From Lineus longissimus (Eukaryota > Nemertea > Pilidiophora > Heteronemertea > Lineidae), in contig NC_088321.1 in assembly GCF_910592395.1 (NCBI RefSeq), forward strand, positions 14,386,001 to 14,450,000: 64,000 nt of DNA, written 5' to 3'. The translations under genes were made by a program, and so were the position numbers. Shown here piece after piece: positions 48,001 through 58,091 of the stretch; position 1 is the stretch's first letter; each line of letters opens with the position of its first letter. The notes beneath the pieces were generated by a model. It saw nothing but the letters and a program-made list of their open reading frames with translations. It searched no databases and was not told the DNA's origin.

Positions 48001-48530
48001 TAAACGCCCCATTTTTGAAAGGTGTATACTAGTATTGTTACAGTTCTGTACCGTTGGAATTGAACCCTTGTCCACCCAGCCATTTTGCTCCTTTTTGTCG
48101 TGGGGCATTTTTCTGGGCAGCCCTGTATTGTAGGGGCAGATTGAAACAATGCAAAGGTAATTTAATTGATGTCACTTGTTATGTCCACTTATATTATACA
48201 CCAGATTATGTATGTATACTTGGTAGGCCTATGATCAGGCCTATAGTTACAGTTCCACACTATTGGAGTCAAACCCTTGACCACACACACATACGTCACT
48301 CTGATCCCAGACCCCTGCTCAGGACCACACCACACCTCAGTCGGAGGTGTGAAAAACTTATTAGCGCAGTATTGTGACACAGTTGCTAAAAACATCTGCA
48401 GGAGACGAACATTAACAACAAAGACATCATCAGCCGTCATCAACAACAGAAAGTAGGGTCTACTCGGCCTGGATGTACAGGGACTCGTGATTGCAAACAC
48501 CGTATTTGTAAAGCGTGCCTTATTTGTGCG
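45075..48530. other. Unannotated interval; one CTCF-like site
   Basis: Unique, AT-rich from 47330 to 47600. No array or element end seen. A short frame from 46147 ends in a consensus donor (GGCCAG|GTAAAC, 46205/46206) without a credible acceptor. Confidence 0.4.
46326..46338 (+). promoter_or_regulatory. CTCF-type core site, one mismatch
   Basis: TCAGTAGGGGGCA differs from CCASYAGRGGGCR only at the first base. Confidence 0.35.
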
Positions 48531-48534
48531 AGGT

Positions 48535-48810
48535 ACACATCGGACTGTTGAAAAGTTGTGATAAACTTCTGCTGGTGGAGAACTTTTTCAGTTCTGCATA
48601 TCTTTTTGACAATTGCATTGTAGTTCACCTGAGGCAAACTTGTGATAAACTTGTACTGGCAGAGAATTTTTTCATTCCTGCCCATCTTTTGACAATTCCA
48701 GTGTGGTTCATCTGACATTCAATTCTGGTTCATTGTCATTAATCGCAAGTGTGAGAAACAGTCTTTATACGAATTGTGATCAACTTTTGCTGTCGTCGGA
48801 TTATTGCATA
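48535..48810. repeat. Diverged tandem repeat, about 95 bp, 2-3 units
   Basis: 'gttgtgataaacttctgctg' at about 48554 and 'cttgtgataaacttgtactg' at about 48639 are each followed by 'gagaa-ttttttca' and 'catctttt-gacaatt'. A weaker third unit contains 'attgtgatcaacttttgctg'. Confidence 0.75.
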
Positions 48811-49034
48811 TCAGGTCGGAATTTGCTGTGCAGATCATTTTCAGTTCGATTCTTGTGGCGTATAAACCAAGTTGTGATTTTGTCCCGTAAATTTTTCAAA
48901 AATGGAGAAAATTGTTTGCGAAGTTGGAGAGATGGAGAAAGGTGGAGAATTAGATGAGGTGGGTTTTCAATCAATCAATCAATGTTGGAATTTGTAATTG
49001 ATTATTTCAGTTTATTTGATTAGTCTGTTGCACA

Positions 49035-49165
49035 CAAGCGAGTTAATGTAGGGTTGCCATTTTGTGCTCTAATTGCTTCGAATCAGTAATTTTTTCCAAG
49101 TTCAAATTAGTAGTTGCCATTTTGTGTTGAGATCGCTTCAAAATCAGCATTGTATTTCAAAGTTC
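49035..49165. repeat. Short diverged tandem duplication
   Basis: 'gttgccattttgtg' near 49054 and again near 49112, each followed by 'attgcttcgaatcag' or 'atcgcttcaaaatcag' and 'caagttcaa'. Confidence 0.6.
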
Positions 49166-49525
49166 AAGTTGGTTAATTACTAAATTACTAATTACTTAAA
49201 AATTCATCTGTGATGGTCATGTATTGATGTTAAACCAGTTGCAAACTAATTGCCACTGTAGTCGCGAGTGTGCGCTCAATTTGCCAAAATGCGCTCTGCA
49301 TTTGGAATAGAATATAGTCCATTGTCTTGAATAATTTATTGGAATTATTGCGCCAGGTACTCTGTTGATCCTTATTCCAACCCATAAAAACTCATTATCC
49401 CAAATGTCAATGGTGGAACATTCACCCATATGTATATATACTTTGACCATTTGGAACTGACATCTGAGAAGTATGATATGTTGAAGATATTAACAATAAT
49501 GACATAGATAGTAAGCTTACCACTA

Positions 49526-49935
49526 GAAAGTATTCATCAATAGCTTTCCAATGAATGGTCATGCAAATAGGTTTTTTAATGGTGCCATATGAAAGTGTTC
49601 ATCAAGAGCTTTCCAATGAATGGTCATGCCAATAGGTTTTCTAATGGTGCCATATGAAAGTGCTCATCAAGAGCTTTCCAATGAATGGTCATGCCAATAG
49701 GTTTTCTAATGGTGCCATATTAAAGTGCTCATCAGGACCTTTCTAATTGATTGTCATGTCAATAGGTGTACTAATGGTACCGTCCAAAATTCCTCATCAG
49801 CAGCTTTTCAATGAATGGCCATGTCAAAAGGTTCACTAATGGTACCATAAAGTGCTCATCGAGTGCTTTCCGAAGAATGGCTGTGTCTGTTGATTTGCTG
49901 ATGGTACCATCAGAAAGTATTCATCAAGAGTTTAA
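49526..49935. repeat. 65-bp minisatellite, locus 1
   Basis: Unit 'agctttccaatgaatggtca' plus 'caataggtttt-taatggt' and 'gccatatgaaagtg-tcatc', 65 bp, about six units. The left three are nearly identical, the right three diverged. The same unit recurs at 56740-57295. Confidence 0.92.
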
Positions 49936-49959
49936 GTGGATGGAAACCCATTTCAGTTG

Positions 49960-51540
49960 TTATCAAACATGTGCTGTTACACATTTCAACCAATGGCCAA
50001 AATAATCGTCAATCCTGACATTAAACCATTGAAATTCCAAACAAAATTAAACTATTTACTCCAAATCCCCTCACACACTAAATAATTCACAAACCACACT
50101 CTTTCATTTCCGTCAAAATTGAAGATTCCGATTCAATCTGCTTTTGTGGTTATCACCGAACCCAGAAATAGTATCGTTAATTCGCACCCTGGGTGTTGTT
50201 CTTAGGTACGGGTGTGAGATAAAGAATCGGCAGAATTCGGTTTAGATTTTAATTTATTTTCCTGATTTTTGGTGTGATTTTCAGAAATTTTGATGGGAAG
50301 TTTTGGTCATGGATAATATTTTTTAGAACATTCATATTGGGATCATGAAGTTTTTGTAAAAAAAATCTATTAATGATGAATTGAAAGTTTTTGTCCAAAA
50401 ATGCGGAAATATATTTGGCCGTAGATTACCCATAGTTCCCTGTTGTGCTACAGCATACATTTTAGGATTATGGGGTTTTACCAAAAAAGAATGGATTTTT
50501 GTCTGAATTGCATAAATTCTATTCTCTGACAAAATTGAAAGTGATTTTAGTGTAAGAGTTTTGATTCAGGGGTTTGCGAGGGCCATGCTTTCCTACTGCG
50601 ATGAAGCACAACATTTTTCACTCGTGACGATTTCATAAAAGGTGGAATTAACTTTTTCTCGAATAATTTCTCCGACGGAATTGAAAATGATCAGAAGTTA
50701 TTGAAGTGTGAAAATATGTGAAAGACGTCATAATCTTTCCTGAGATGAATAAGTGACGTGAAAACTTCCTTTAACGGAAAAACCGTGTGATCCATACACA
50801 ACAGGTATGAGGGTGAAAACGTGGATGGCGTCTTGAGCTGTGGGAGGCAACTGAATGTTTTCATTCAGAGAGATAGATTATTCGATGAGCGATTGCTTTA
50901 AAAACTTAGATGATCTCTTAAGTATTATTTCCAGCTGTTTGCGCTTCGTATAATATTGGATGAAAACTAAGTTTTAAAATGGAGTTGTCGGTGGAAGATC
51001 AGTGGTATAGTGGCCCTAGTTAGCTACGCCGACTTTGACTAATCAGGGCCTATAAGGTTACTCCGAACTTGGTTCTCTTCTGATACATTCTCTTTACAGG
51101 TTGTAGGCCTAATTCTGCCGCTATCCTAACCATTGCATGCTTCCCCTCTAACTCCGCTCTTCAAATAAAATCGCAGTCCTGAGCCGGCCTGCTTGGCTTG
51201 TAGGCTTCGTGCATGTACATATATAGATGACGGGCTAAAGGAAGGCCTCTAGTATGTATATATGGCCCTATCTCCTTAAGACGAGGGGTCCAGGGTTGTG
51301 AGTGCTTCCACCTATATTTCCAATCAGGAACCTGGAATCTTTCTCTCGTCAAGTGGAATTCCTCGGTCGCGACGCCCCGCCCACCCCTTATCAGCTGTCA
51401 ATCAAGACTGGACAAACCCAAATAAATCGTTATCACGAATCAACAATCTTCAGCCGTTGTATAAACAGTTCTGTGGACCATTAACAAATATTGAAGTAAT
51501 CGAATAATTTCATAATTACGTAAACTATTAGGTGGATTTA
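49960..51540. other. Unannotated AT-rich interval
   Basis: Nothing recognised. Confidence 0.45.
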
Positions 51541-51639
51541 TTGGTGTCCATGGACGAGGTTATATTTGATTAATGAGTAGGTCAACCTGGACCCTATGAT
51601 TCGTTAAGAATATCAGTATTCGGGAATTCTTGAGTATGT

Positions 51640-51770
51640 GGACCAGGTTTTGGACAGGTTTAAAGAGGTTAAACCTTATTCCCATCTCTCAAGATGTATG
51701 CAACTGTTGACTTCTTTAAGCTGGGGACAGGGTTTCAAGGGATTTCAAAGAGGGTTAACCTGGTTCTCAG
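51640..51770. repeat. Decayed repeats with 'ccaggttt' phrases
   Basis: 'gaccaggttttggacagg' and 'aagctggggacagggtttc' echo the duplication at 52541. Weak, low-information similarity. Confidence 0.35.
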
Positions 51771-51947
51771 GTTCCAAGACGGTGTGCAAATATTGATATC
51801 TTGTCAGCCTATCAAGATTGTTTGATAAAGGATGTTTGCAGGAAGTGCACTTGTCTGACCGCCCTGTTAATGGCCACATTGACAGTGAATTGAGTATGTA
51901 CGCCAGGCCATTAAAGGGACCATCTCAAAATGATTATGGTACAGACG

Positions 51948-52108
51948 CAGGTGGAACCACCCTTGGCAGACACCTCTCTATTAAGGACACCAGTTTTGGA
52001 TCCAAATTGTTTGTTGCTATTCAATTTGACCTCTCCTATCAGGACACCTCTCTATTAAGGACAGCACTTGTCAGTCCCAAGGGTGTCATTAATAGAGGGG
52101 TTCTACTG
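51948..52108 (-). mobile_element. Pogo-like MITE, copy I
   Basis: CAGGTGGAACCACCCTTGGC at the left and GAGGGGTTCTACTG-TA at the right, with the full family core between. The left TA is lost. Confidence 0.85.
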
Positions 52109-52390
52109 TATTTTCCCTTGGAATCTTTCAAGTCTAACGTCAAACGTCAATTGAAAAAGATAAAAACAAAAGTGCCCCTCCTGGAGTTTGAGAATAAGCA
52201 TGGGCGAGAATCACTTTTGAAATTTTACTTGGCCTTAGCACCAGTTTGTGGTTCAGATTATTCAAAATCGTCCTCACTTTCAATGAAACATGCATAAGTG
52301 TTGAACGCGCCAATTGTGATCACTTCGAAAATGGGCAGCTTCTATCAATCAGCGATCATAGCGTGATGAATGGTGATGAAATTGCTTGTC

Positions 52391-52407
52391 TCTGTAGGTG
52401 GCGCTCA
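52391..52407 (+). promoter_or_regulatory. CTCF-type core site
   Basis: tctgTAGGTGGCGCTCa keeps the YAGGTGGCGC core but not the upstream CCA. Confidence 0.3.
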
Positions 52408-52540
52408 TGCGTGAAGAATAGCGCCCAGGACATGATGGGATGTATTGATGCATGCTGGGGCTGTTGGGGGAAGTGCGCACACCCAGGGTCTTTATTCTGG
52501 ACTTGTTGATTCGAATGAATATACCTGTGTGCATTGGTTA

Positions 52541-52703
52541 CTGTATTTGCTCAGTGGGCACCAGGTTTTAAAGAACAAATGGGTTAATAACCTCATTTCA
52601 AGAGGACGATATGTCAAGATATTTTGAACTGTTTATTTTATTTGCGCAGTGGGAACCAGGTTTTAAAGGACAAATGCATTCATAACCTCATTCCCAGGCA
52701 CTG
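52541..52703. repeat. Tandem duplication, about 94 bp
   Basis: 'tttgctcagtgggcaccagg' at 52546 and 'tttgcgcagtgggaaccagg' at 52640, each followed by 'ttttaaag-acaaatg' and 'ataacctcatt'. Confidence 0.8.
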
Positions 52704-53277
52704 ATTTGCTCGATGAATAATTTCGGCTGTTTAAAAATGTGCGTTATTGCAACGGCTTGTGCAGTTAAATGGTTTCTAAATATTTGATGCATGTTTCAAA
52801 GTTGGGATGGCGCTGTGAGTGTCAAATCTTCAATCAATTTTCCTTCCAGAAAGATACATTTTGGTGCAAATGTAGAACCTGGTGCCTGGGAATGAATCAT
52901 CTGCCGTCAAGAACAGGGGTGGTTGACTGTCTGCTTAATTTTCATCTCCACTCTGAATCTCCTCTCAACCGTGACTGGTGAAAATGGAAAGCATTCTCAC
53001 ACTAACGGCAAATCATCCGTCTGATTGGTCAATATTCATTGCCAGTCTGGTCGCCACGGTGACAGGAACATAAACAAGATGGCCGCCTGCTGGTTTGGCT
53101 ACAGTGCCTTTTGATGTATGAAATTGAGTTTGATGGAAAGAAATGATTTTTCACGCTTGTGAGAAGTTTGTTCATGCCTGTGGGAAGTCGTGTGGCTTTT
53201 GCTGGCGTCCCGGAGTTGATATGAATTATAAAAGAAATACACAATAATATACGTCAATGCTATTTTGTACTGGAACT

Positions 53278-53400
53278 AAAGGTAGGATGGTACAGTTATG
53301 GCCCTGGTACAATTATAGCTCCTACAGTGTAGAAAACAGCAGGCACTGCACAATAATGCACACAGAGGCTATAATTGTACTGAGGCTGTGATTTACCTTT
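53278..53400. repeat. 123-bp imperfect hairpin (possible small MITE)
   Basis: Inner arms gtacaattatagc at 53307-53319 and its exact inverse at 53368-53380. Outer arms aaaggta and taccttt at the ends. No target duplication was recognised. Confidence 0.55.
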
Positions 53401-53499
53401 CGAACGTCATTTCTCCATGCACAACCTCAATGAATTTCATCACCTGATAAACCTAAAATTTATTGTCTGACAATTGCTGCAGCCATGCCTCCAACCTCG

Positions 53500-53850
53500 G
53501 AAGATTTGAAGAAACTCTCCTCAGGTGATAGAAGCAATCATATTCTCTTCAAACGTCTTCATACAAAACAAGAAACGGGCAAGAAAAAGCAATTTGTTGT
53601 GAAAATTTATCGTCTGACCATCCGTCTGCTAATCTGAAACAATTTGCGGTCAATCAAAACTAATCTGCCTCTCCTTTTCCCCAGATCTTTAAACATTTGA
53701 AGAAACTCTCCTCAGGTGAAAAAAGTGAACATGTTTTCTTCAAACATCTTCCTACAGAACAAGAAACAGGCAAGAAAAAGCAATTTGTTGTGATAATTTA
53801 TCGTCTGACAAATCCGTCTGCTAATCTGAACCCATTTGCGGTCACTCACA
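53500..53850 (+). pseudogene. Tandemly duplicated, possibly once-coding segment (191-bp period)
   Basis: Two copies start 'atttgaagaaactctcctca' at 53504 and 53695. Read in the same frame they give LKKLSSGDRSNHILFK and LKKLSSGEKSEHVFFK. Both continue to QETGKKKQFVV and then I-Y-R-L-T. Several differences between the copies are conservative (D/E, R/K, I/V, L/F). Copy 1 shifts frame one base short near 53627. Copy 2 is preceded by an acceptor-like ccttttccccag ending at 53684. I do not recognise the protein. A duplicated non-coding repeat is the main alternative. Confidence 0.3.
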
Positions 53851-54164
53851 TCCATTATTTCCTGCAGATTCGCGTCGATTGATTATTTATCGGGAAGTTT
53901 AATGTGGTTAAGTTTGTTTTATCCTCCGTCAGAAGGAGAGCAGATGGGAGCGAAGCAAATCCTGTCGATGTTGTCGGATTATGTTTGAGTGGTGGAGGGT
54001 TTGGCTCTGTCGGGCTGAAGAGTTGGCAGCGAATGCCATTTTTTTTGGCTTCACATGCTGATTTCTCTCCTGGTGTTAGGGTCGTTCGTATGGAGGAAGA
54101 CAGAATAGATAAGGTTGGGTGAGTTGTGGTGGCATCATTCCAACAAGCCCAGGCTAGGTGGAAA

Positions 54165-54310
54165 TTCCCTTGAGCTCAGTTGGTAGGGTGATGCCGTGTA
54201 TGTCAGAGGTCCTGGATTCAATCCTGGCAGGACCTTGGTTTTTTTTCCTGGACGTGGGATCACCGGCCCTTTCCTCAATTCAATGGCTGCCCCGGTGGTT
54301 TTGATACGCA
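54165..54310 (+). mobile_element. tRNA-derived SINE interrupted by the composite insertion
   Basis: 'ttgagctcagttggtagggt' (A box) and 'ctggattcaatcctggca' (B box), followed by a T8 run at 54239-54246 that would stop pol III. The body 'tcaattcaatggctgcc' and 'ggtggttttgatacgcat' is broken at 54311 and resumes at 55750. Confidence 0.72.
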
Positions 54311-54311
54311 T

Positions 54312-54755
54312 GAGACAAGACCACAATTGATTTTTTAAGCCTTTTAGCAGTTAAATTGTCAATGTTTGACCGCGACGCATCAAAGAACGCGTGGTGTTGT
54401 GAATCTGAAATTTAGATTATGTTATTCCGGACAGTCGGGCAAGTAAATGGTGAAAAATAAAATGGTGATTGACCACGGAAATTTTTTTTTAATCGACAAA
54501 TTAGACAGACTTTGATATTTCCACTCTTTTCAGCCAACTGGCAGAAAAAACTCAAAACACGCCCCCTATTACCCAATTAGCAAAATTCGAAATTAATTTT
54601 TTCATCAAATAATTTCTTTATATCTGTAGACTTGCCACAACAAATATTTTGTCAATACCTCTCCAAATATGTACTTGAGAGTAAAAAACATGCACTCGTC
54701 TAATAGATAGGCCTGGACCCTCCAACCTATGAATATTCATTAGTGGTCTTGTCTC
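54312..54755 (+). mobile_element. GAGACAAGACCAC element, left copy of the composite
   Basis: Runs from GAGACAAGACCACAATTGAT to TTAGTGGTCTTGTCTC. By eye it is almost identical to the right copy at 55305-55749, differing by about one A. GCAT (54308-54311) precedes it; the bases after it (aatg) do not match, so this copy has no duplication of its own. Confidence 0.9.
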
Positions 54756-54788
54756 AATGAAGGTACATTTCAGGGGTTAACATTTTGA

Positions 54789-54989
54789 GATTTTTTTCAA
54801 ACTAATGTACATGACATCCCACAACTCTCCAACAAAGGAAAGTCATATCTGGACATTTTTGGAGAAATGAGAGACATTTCAAAGAGTGGTACAACTGTGC
54901 CAAAGCGACGAAAGAGGACAAAATCGACAAAAAGTCATGATTTTGCACCCAACAGCACCAAATTCAAAGACCTGCCCTGGCCAGAATAA
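54789..54989 (+). CDS. Cargo open frame, 66 codons, basic NLS-like motif, unknown
   Basis: The frame opens after TGA 54786-54788 and ends at TAA 54987-54989; the first ATG is codon 27. The middle reads YLDIFGEMRDISKSGTTV, then PKRRKRTKSTKS, a run resembling a monopartite nuclear localisation signal, and the tail contains KFKDLPWPE. Ser/Lys/Thr-rich, without a recognisable domain. It lies between the two flanking element copies, so it may be a captured exon tail or a remnant of the element's own gene. There is no start signal I trust. Chance is possible at this length. Confidence 0.25.
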   Translation, partial: DFFQTNVHDIPQLSNKGKSYLDIFGEMRDISKSGTTVPKRRKRTKSTKSHDFAPNSTKFKDLPWPE

Positions 54990-55304
54990 GCAAGCTATGC
55001 AGCTGAAACTTTAGGATGTGATTTAGGAATATCTTTGCTGCTTAGGGCACAACTTTCAGAATCAAGGCCTAAGTAGTTTCAAAGAAATTACAAAATGAAT
55101 GGCAACACAACAAGACTTGTAAAAATGAAACCGAACTTAGACCGGGGTTAGGTTGACTCTTATTTGGGTCAAATTAAGTTTTTTTCTCATTATTTTAGCT
55201 TGTTTTGACCTTAAATCATCAGCAATACAATATTCTAAATGAATTAGAGTGATTTGAGCACATTCAAATTTTTCACTATATTGACCCAAAATGTAGTGTA
55301 AATA

Positions 55305-55749
55305 GAGACAAGACCACAATTGATTTTTTAAGCCTTTTAGCAGTTAAATTGTCAATGTTTGACCGCGACGCATCAAAGAACGCGTGGTGTTGTGAATCTG
55401 AAATTTAGATTATGTTATTCCGGACAGTCGGGCAAGTAAATGGTGAAAAATAAAATGGTGATTGACCACGGAAATTTTTTTTTAATCGACAAATTAGACA
55501 GACTTTGATATTTCCACTCTTTTCAGCCAACTGGCAGAAAAAACTCAAAACACGCCCCCTATTACCCAATTAGCAAAATTCGAAATTAAATTTTTTCATC
55601 AAATAATTTCTTTATATCTGTAGACTTGCCACAACAAATATTTTGTCAATACCTCTCCAAATATGTACTTGAGAGTAAAAAACATGCACTCGTCTAATAG
55701 ATAGGCCTGGACCCTCCAACCTATGAATATTCATTAGTGGTCTTGTCTC
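55305..55749 (+). mobile_element. GAGACAAGACCAC element, right copy of the composite
   Basis: Same orientation and termini as the left copy. 'aata' precedes it and GCAT follows, so only the outer boundary carries a target duplication shared with the left copy. Confidence 0.9.
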
Positions 55750-56130
55750 GCATACAATTCAACTTCAAAGAAAGAGCAACAACTCTATAAGAAATTGGCA
55801 AGAGCGCCAGGAGTATACTGAATTTCCTCTCTACATCCTTGTGATGAACTGATCTCTACTCAGACCATTCCCTCTGGACCAGGGATCTCCTGCCTCCATC
55901 CTCAATTCAATGGCTGCCTCGATGGTTTTGATCTGAACCAATGCACACATACAATTTAAGTTCAAAGAAAGAGCAACAGCTCTGAGAGAAATTGGCCAGA
56001 GTATACCAATTTCCTCAATACATCCTTGTGATAAACTGATCTCTTCTCTGACCTGTCCCTCTTGACCTGGGATCACCTGCCGCATCGTGGCAACATCGAA
56101 TAGCAGCCTCGATGGTTTTATTCTGATCGA
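55750..56130 (+). repeat. 197-bp dimeric repeat, resumption of the interrupted SINE body
   Basis: 'catacaattcaacttcaaag' at 55751 and 'catacaatttaagttcaaag' at 55948 start two units. Each contains 'agcaac-ctct', 'acatccttgtga-aactgatc' and 'ggctgcctcgatggtttt'. The ends of these units match the sequence just left of the composite insertion (54260-54311). Confidence 0.82.
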
Positions 56131-56134
56131 GTGC

Positions 56135-56735
56135 TGGTGACGGTCAGTGTTTGGTCGATCGATAAGAATAACTCACGTTGCTGAACTGTTGGAATCTTCT
56201 TTTTCCTAAGGGTACCGTAGAAAACTTAACAGATGAAGAAAATCCAGGGTCCAAGTTGTTCGAAACAAATTTCATCAGTAACACTGGCCTTACCCCAACA
56301 TGCCAGGTTAAGTCAGGGGATGATAAGGAAACCAAATAAGAGTGATATTGGAGTGGAAATATCTGTCCTGGCTCGGAACCCCCGAGACCACCTTTGAACG
56401 TCCAAGCATTTCCTGCAACCCGTTCCGATAATGTCTCCTTCGTTAATATTACACAAATTCCAGATGCCATTAGCGGTCCCCGGCTGTCTTTGATTTCCGA
56501 CAATGAAGAGCCAGTTTCTCTCATGATCTTTAACCCTTCCTTTTCTCAGGGTCCGATTTTCTTTGTGGCTGTACTAAGTCCAAGGCCTATGTCTCTTATA
56601 AACCTGTCATGATAACTCTTTAAGAACAGATATCAATCTGAGAAAATATTGTGAAATAAATTGTGATGTTACCATAAAAGTAAGCAACCGTGATTGTTAC
56701 ATGGGTTAGCAGGCAATTAATGTTACCATCAGAAA
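56135..56735. other. Unannotated interval open on both strands
   Basis: A 126-codon minus frame (56144-56524) and a plus frame (56394-56612) overlap. Neither has a recognisable domain or clean splice framing, so both are left uncalled. Confidence 0.4.
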
Positions 56736-56739
56736 GTGC

Positions 56740-57295
56740 ACGAGTTGAAAGTGTTGATTGAGAGTTTCCAATGAATGGTTATGTCAATAGGTTTACAAAT
56801 GGTACTATTAGATCGATCTGATCGAGAGCTTTCCAATGAATGGTTATGTCAATAGGTTTACAAATGGTACTATTAGATCGATCTGATCGAGAGCTTTCAA
56901 ATGAATGGTTATGTCAATAGGTTTACAAATGGTACTATTAGATCGATCTGATCGAGAGCTTTCCAATGAATGGTTATGTCAATAGGTTTACAAATGGTAC
57001 TATTAGATCGATCTGATCGAGAGCTTTGAAATGAATGGTTATGTCAATAGGTTTACAAATGGTACTATTAGATCGATCTGATCGAGAGCTTTCCAATGAA
57101 TGGTTATGTCAATAGGTTTACAAATGGTACTATTAGATCGATCTGATCGAGAGCTTTCCAATGAATGGTTATGTCAATAGGTTTACAAATGGTACCATTA
57201 GATCGATCTGATCAAGAGCTTTCAAATGAATGGTCATGTCAATAGGTTTACAAATGGTACAATTAGATCGATCAGATCGAGAGCTTTCAAATGAT
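56740..57295. repeat. 65-bp minisatellite, locus 2
   Basis: Unit 'gagctttccaatgaatggtt' plus 'atgtcaataggtttacaaat' plus 'ggtactattagatcgatctg' plus 'atcga', 65 bp, eight to nine units. The first 45 bp match the array at 49526; the last 20 bp (gatcgatctgatc) are specific to this locus. Confidence 0.95.
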
Positions 57296-57607
57296 TTGCA
57301 TTTTGAGGCAGAAATTGCTTTTGACCGACTGACACTGGGTTAACCCATTCCCTCATTAACAAGTCACTCTCCTCATCACGCTAAATAATTTACAGCACTC
57401 GGCTTAATACTAGATATGGTAGATCATTAGTCAAATGTTGTGTGTGGTACATCATTTATCATCCAGTCATTACAGACTAATATACACAACAACATGGAAA
57501 GGAGGCCCTGGGGAATGTCTGGGTATGAAATCTGGGACTACTGTCGCCTAACTCATTTGTGGCAGTTCTGGTGTGCACCTGCGGGCACAAGTCCTCGTAG
57601 CAGGGGA

Positions 57608-57826
57608 AGTTTGAAAGGCTCACAGTCATATCCTAGTTTAAAGGGCCACGCAGTTTGTTTCTACTGGTGGCTCACGTACATAGAAATACAGTTATACAGT
57701 GACGTTGTGCAGTTATCGTGCATGCAAATTTGCTGAAACTTGGTATGTACAGTATGGGGGTGATAGTGCATCATAAAAAAGTGGCAATATTATACTCTAT
57801 TTCACGAGAAAAGAGCAGAAACCAGA
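57608..57826. repeat. 219-bp direct duplication containing a partial TTAA MITE
   Basis: 'agtttgaaaggctcacagtc' at 57608 and 'agtttgaagggcgcacagtc' at 57827 start the two copies. The left copy contains the first part of the TTAA element (TTAA at 57638-57641), then 'agtgcatcataaaaaagtgg', a phrase that recurs at 61241. Confidence 0.85.
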
Positions 57827-57860
57827 AGTTTGAAGGGCGCACAGTCATATCCTAGTTTAA

Positions 57861-58091
57861 AGGGCCACGCAGTTTGTTTCTACTGGTGGCTCAGGTACAT
57901 AGAAATGCAGTTATGCAGTGCCGTTGTGCAGTTATCATGCATGCAACTTTGCTGAAACTTGGTATTCATAGTATTTGTATATCAGTCTACACAACTGCAA
58001 TGTTGAAATTTATGTCCAGTACATATTACACAATTAGAAAACTTTTTAATTAAATTATTAATTTCAAATTTTTCATGAACGGCGTTGGCCT
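57861..58091. mobile_element. TTAA-flanked MITE, T2/Kolobok-like (copy 2), 231 bp
   Basis: TTAA at 57857-57860 and 58092-58095 bracket AGGGCCACGC and GCGTTGGCCT, a mirrored pair. TTAAAGGRR ends are the mark of T2-type MITEs assigned to Kolobok. Homologous to 20111-20345. Confidence 0.75.

Larger units (their letters stand above)
54312..55749 (+). mobile_element. Composite or LTR-like element, 1438 bp, flanked by GCAT duplication
   Basis: Two direct near-identical 444/445-bp copies enclose 549 bp. GCAT is at 54308-54311 and again at 55750-55753. Neither inner junction has a matching duplication, so the whole unit moved once. Direct terminal repeats and a short duplication recall an LTR or TRIM element. 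However, the ends lack TG...CA, no primer-binding site or polypurine tract is visible, and the same 450-bp unit exists alone at 15638 with its own duplication. A composite of two MITEs is equally consistent. Confidence 0.82.

Noticed and set aside
51818-52297. 159-codon plus-strand frame
   Set aside because: Its middle is pogo-like MITE copy I; the ends are unrelated unique sequence.
56144-56612. 126-codon minus frame and overlapping plus frame
   Set aside because: Both strands open over the same bases; neither has splice framing or a known motif.
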